DNA of 56,688 nt, from NCBI GenBank assembly GCA_023431405.1, contig JAEYVZ010000012.1, positions 1-56,688 on the forward strand, given 5' to 3'. This DNA comes from Actinomycetes bacterium (GTDB taxonomy: Bacteria > Actinomycetota > Actinomycetes > Actinomycetales > Microbacteriaceae). Shown in pieces: positions 56,669 through 56,688 of the stretch (positions within the stretch are counted from its first letter, which is position 1; each line of letters opens with the position of its first letter). The notes beneath the pieces were generated by a model. It was not told where the DNA came from. It was given only the letters and a program-made list of their open reading frames with translations, and searched no databases. The translations under genes and the position numbers were made by a program.

Positions 56669-56688
56669 CGGCCAGCGGTCTCTGCAAT

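Overview
The window is high-GC (about 70%), gene-dense actinobacterial chromosome. Gene content (tmRNA and SmpB with an F-A-L-A-A type tag, a Rv3654c-style tad cluster, an ftsE-ftsX pair beside smpB and prfB, an ECF sigma/anti-sigma/class F sortase cassette), frequent ATGA/GTGA start-stop overlaps and many leaderless-looking starts point to Micrococcales, most likely Microbacteriaceae (Microbacterium-like). The genus is inference from pattern; no 16S is present. I see no mobile element, CRISPR array or rRNA, and no stretch over 300 bases lacks a gene.

Layout. (1) 1-12.0 kb: an L-fucose/fucoside utilisation region. A truncated aldo/keto reductase and FucU mutarotase on + converge on a long minus-strand operon: ABC binding lipoprotein, two permeases, ROK kinase, M81 metallopeptidase-like protein, GH29 alpha-L-fucosidase, CutC and two small membrane proteins. 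A ROK repressor is divergent from it, followed by a convergent second GH29 fucosidase. Two operator-like palindromes lie between the operon and the repressor, and one of them recurs before the second fucosidase. (2) 12.1-19.5 kb: branched-chain amino acid genes ilvD-ilvB-ilvN-ilvC, preceded by otsA-otsB for trehalose. (3) 19.6-30.4 kb: scoA-scoB-thiolase for acetoacetate use, followed by a 41-aa Cys-rich protein and divergent from an IclR regulator; a DUF2975/HTH/giant membrane protein operon; a 3-hydroxybutyrate dehydrogenase; an AGCS symporter. (4) 30.5-36 kb: a P1B-5-like metal ATPase, AdhP-type dehydrogenase, PPOX-fold protein, tRNA-Lys(CTT), a HisN-like phosphatase and a lipoprotein. (5) 36-40.7 kb: a ScyD-like secreted protein and a copper cluster (His-rich membrane protein, CopC, PCuAC chaperone, Tat-exported DyP peroxidase). 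(6) 40.7-50 kb: tmRNA, SIMPL protein, smpB, ftsX, ftsE, a SigK-like sigma/anti-sigma/sortase/DUF4397 operon, prfB and an MFS exporter with overlapping divergent promoters. (7) 50.1-56.7 kb: a secreted NucA/NucB-type nuclease overlapping a small gene that looks like its ComJ/Nin-family inhibitor, then a compact tad pilus/secretion operon (TadA, TadB, TadC, a 59-aa pilin-like peptide, two TadE-like proteins, an Rv3654c-like protein) and tRNA-Leu(TAG).

How the parts fit. The fucose block would import fucosides, cleave them with two fucosidases, epimerise the sugar with FucU and probably oxidise it with the aldo/keto reductase, under ROK control. ScoAB, thiolase and hydroxybutyrate dehydrogenase together convert 3-hydroxybutyrate and acetoacetate to acetyl-CoA. 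tmRNA and SmpB form the trans-translation system and lie about 0.8 kb apart. The best candidates for a less-described system are the actinobacterial nuclease/inhibitor pair, and the SigK-like cassette, whose own promoter matches the mycobacterial SigK consensus as I remember it.
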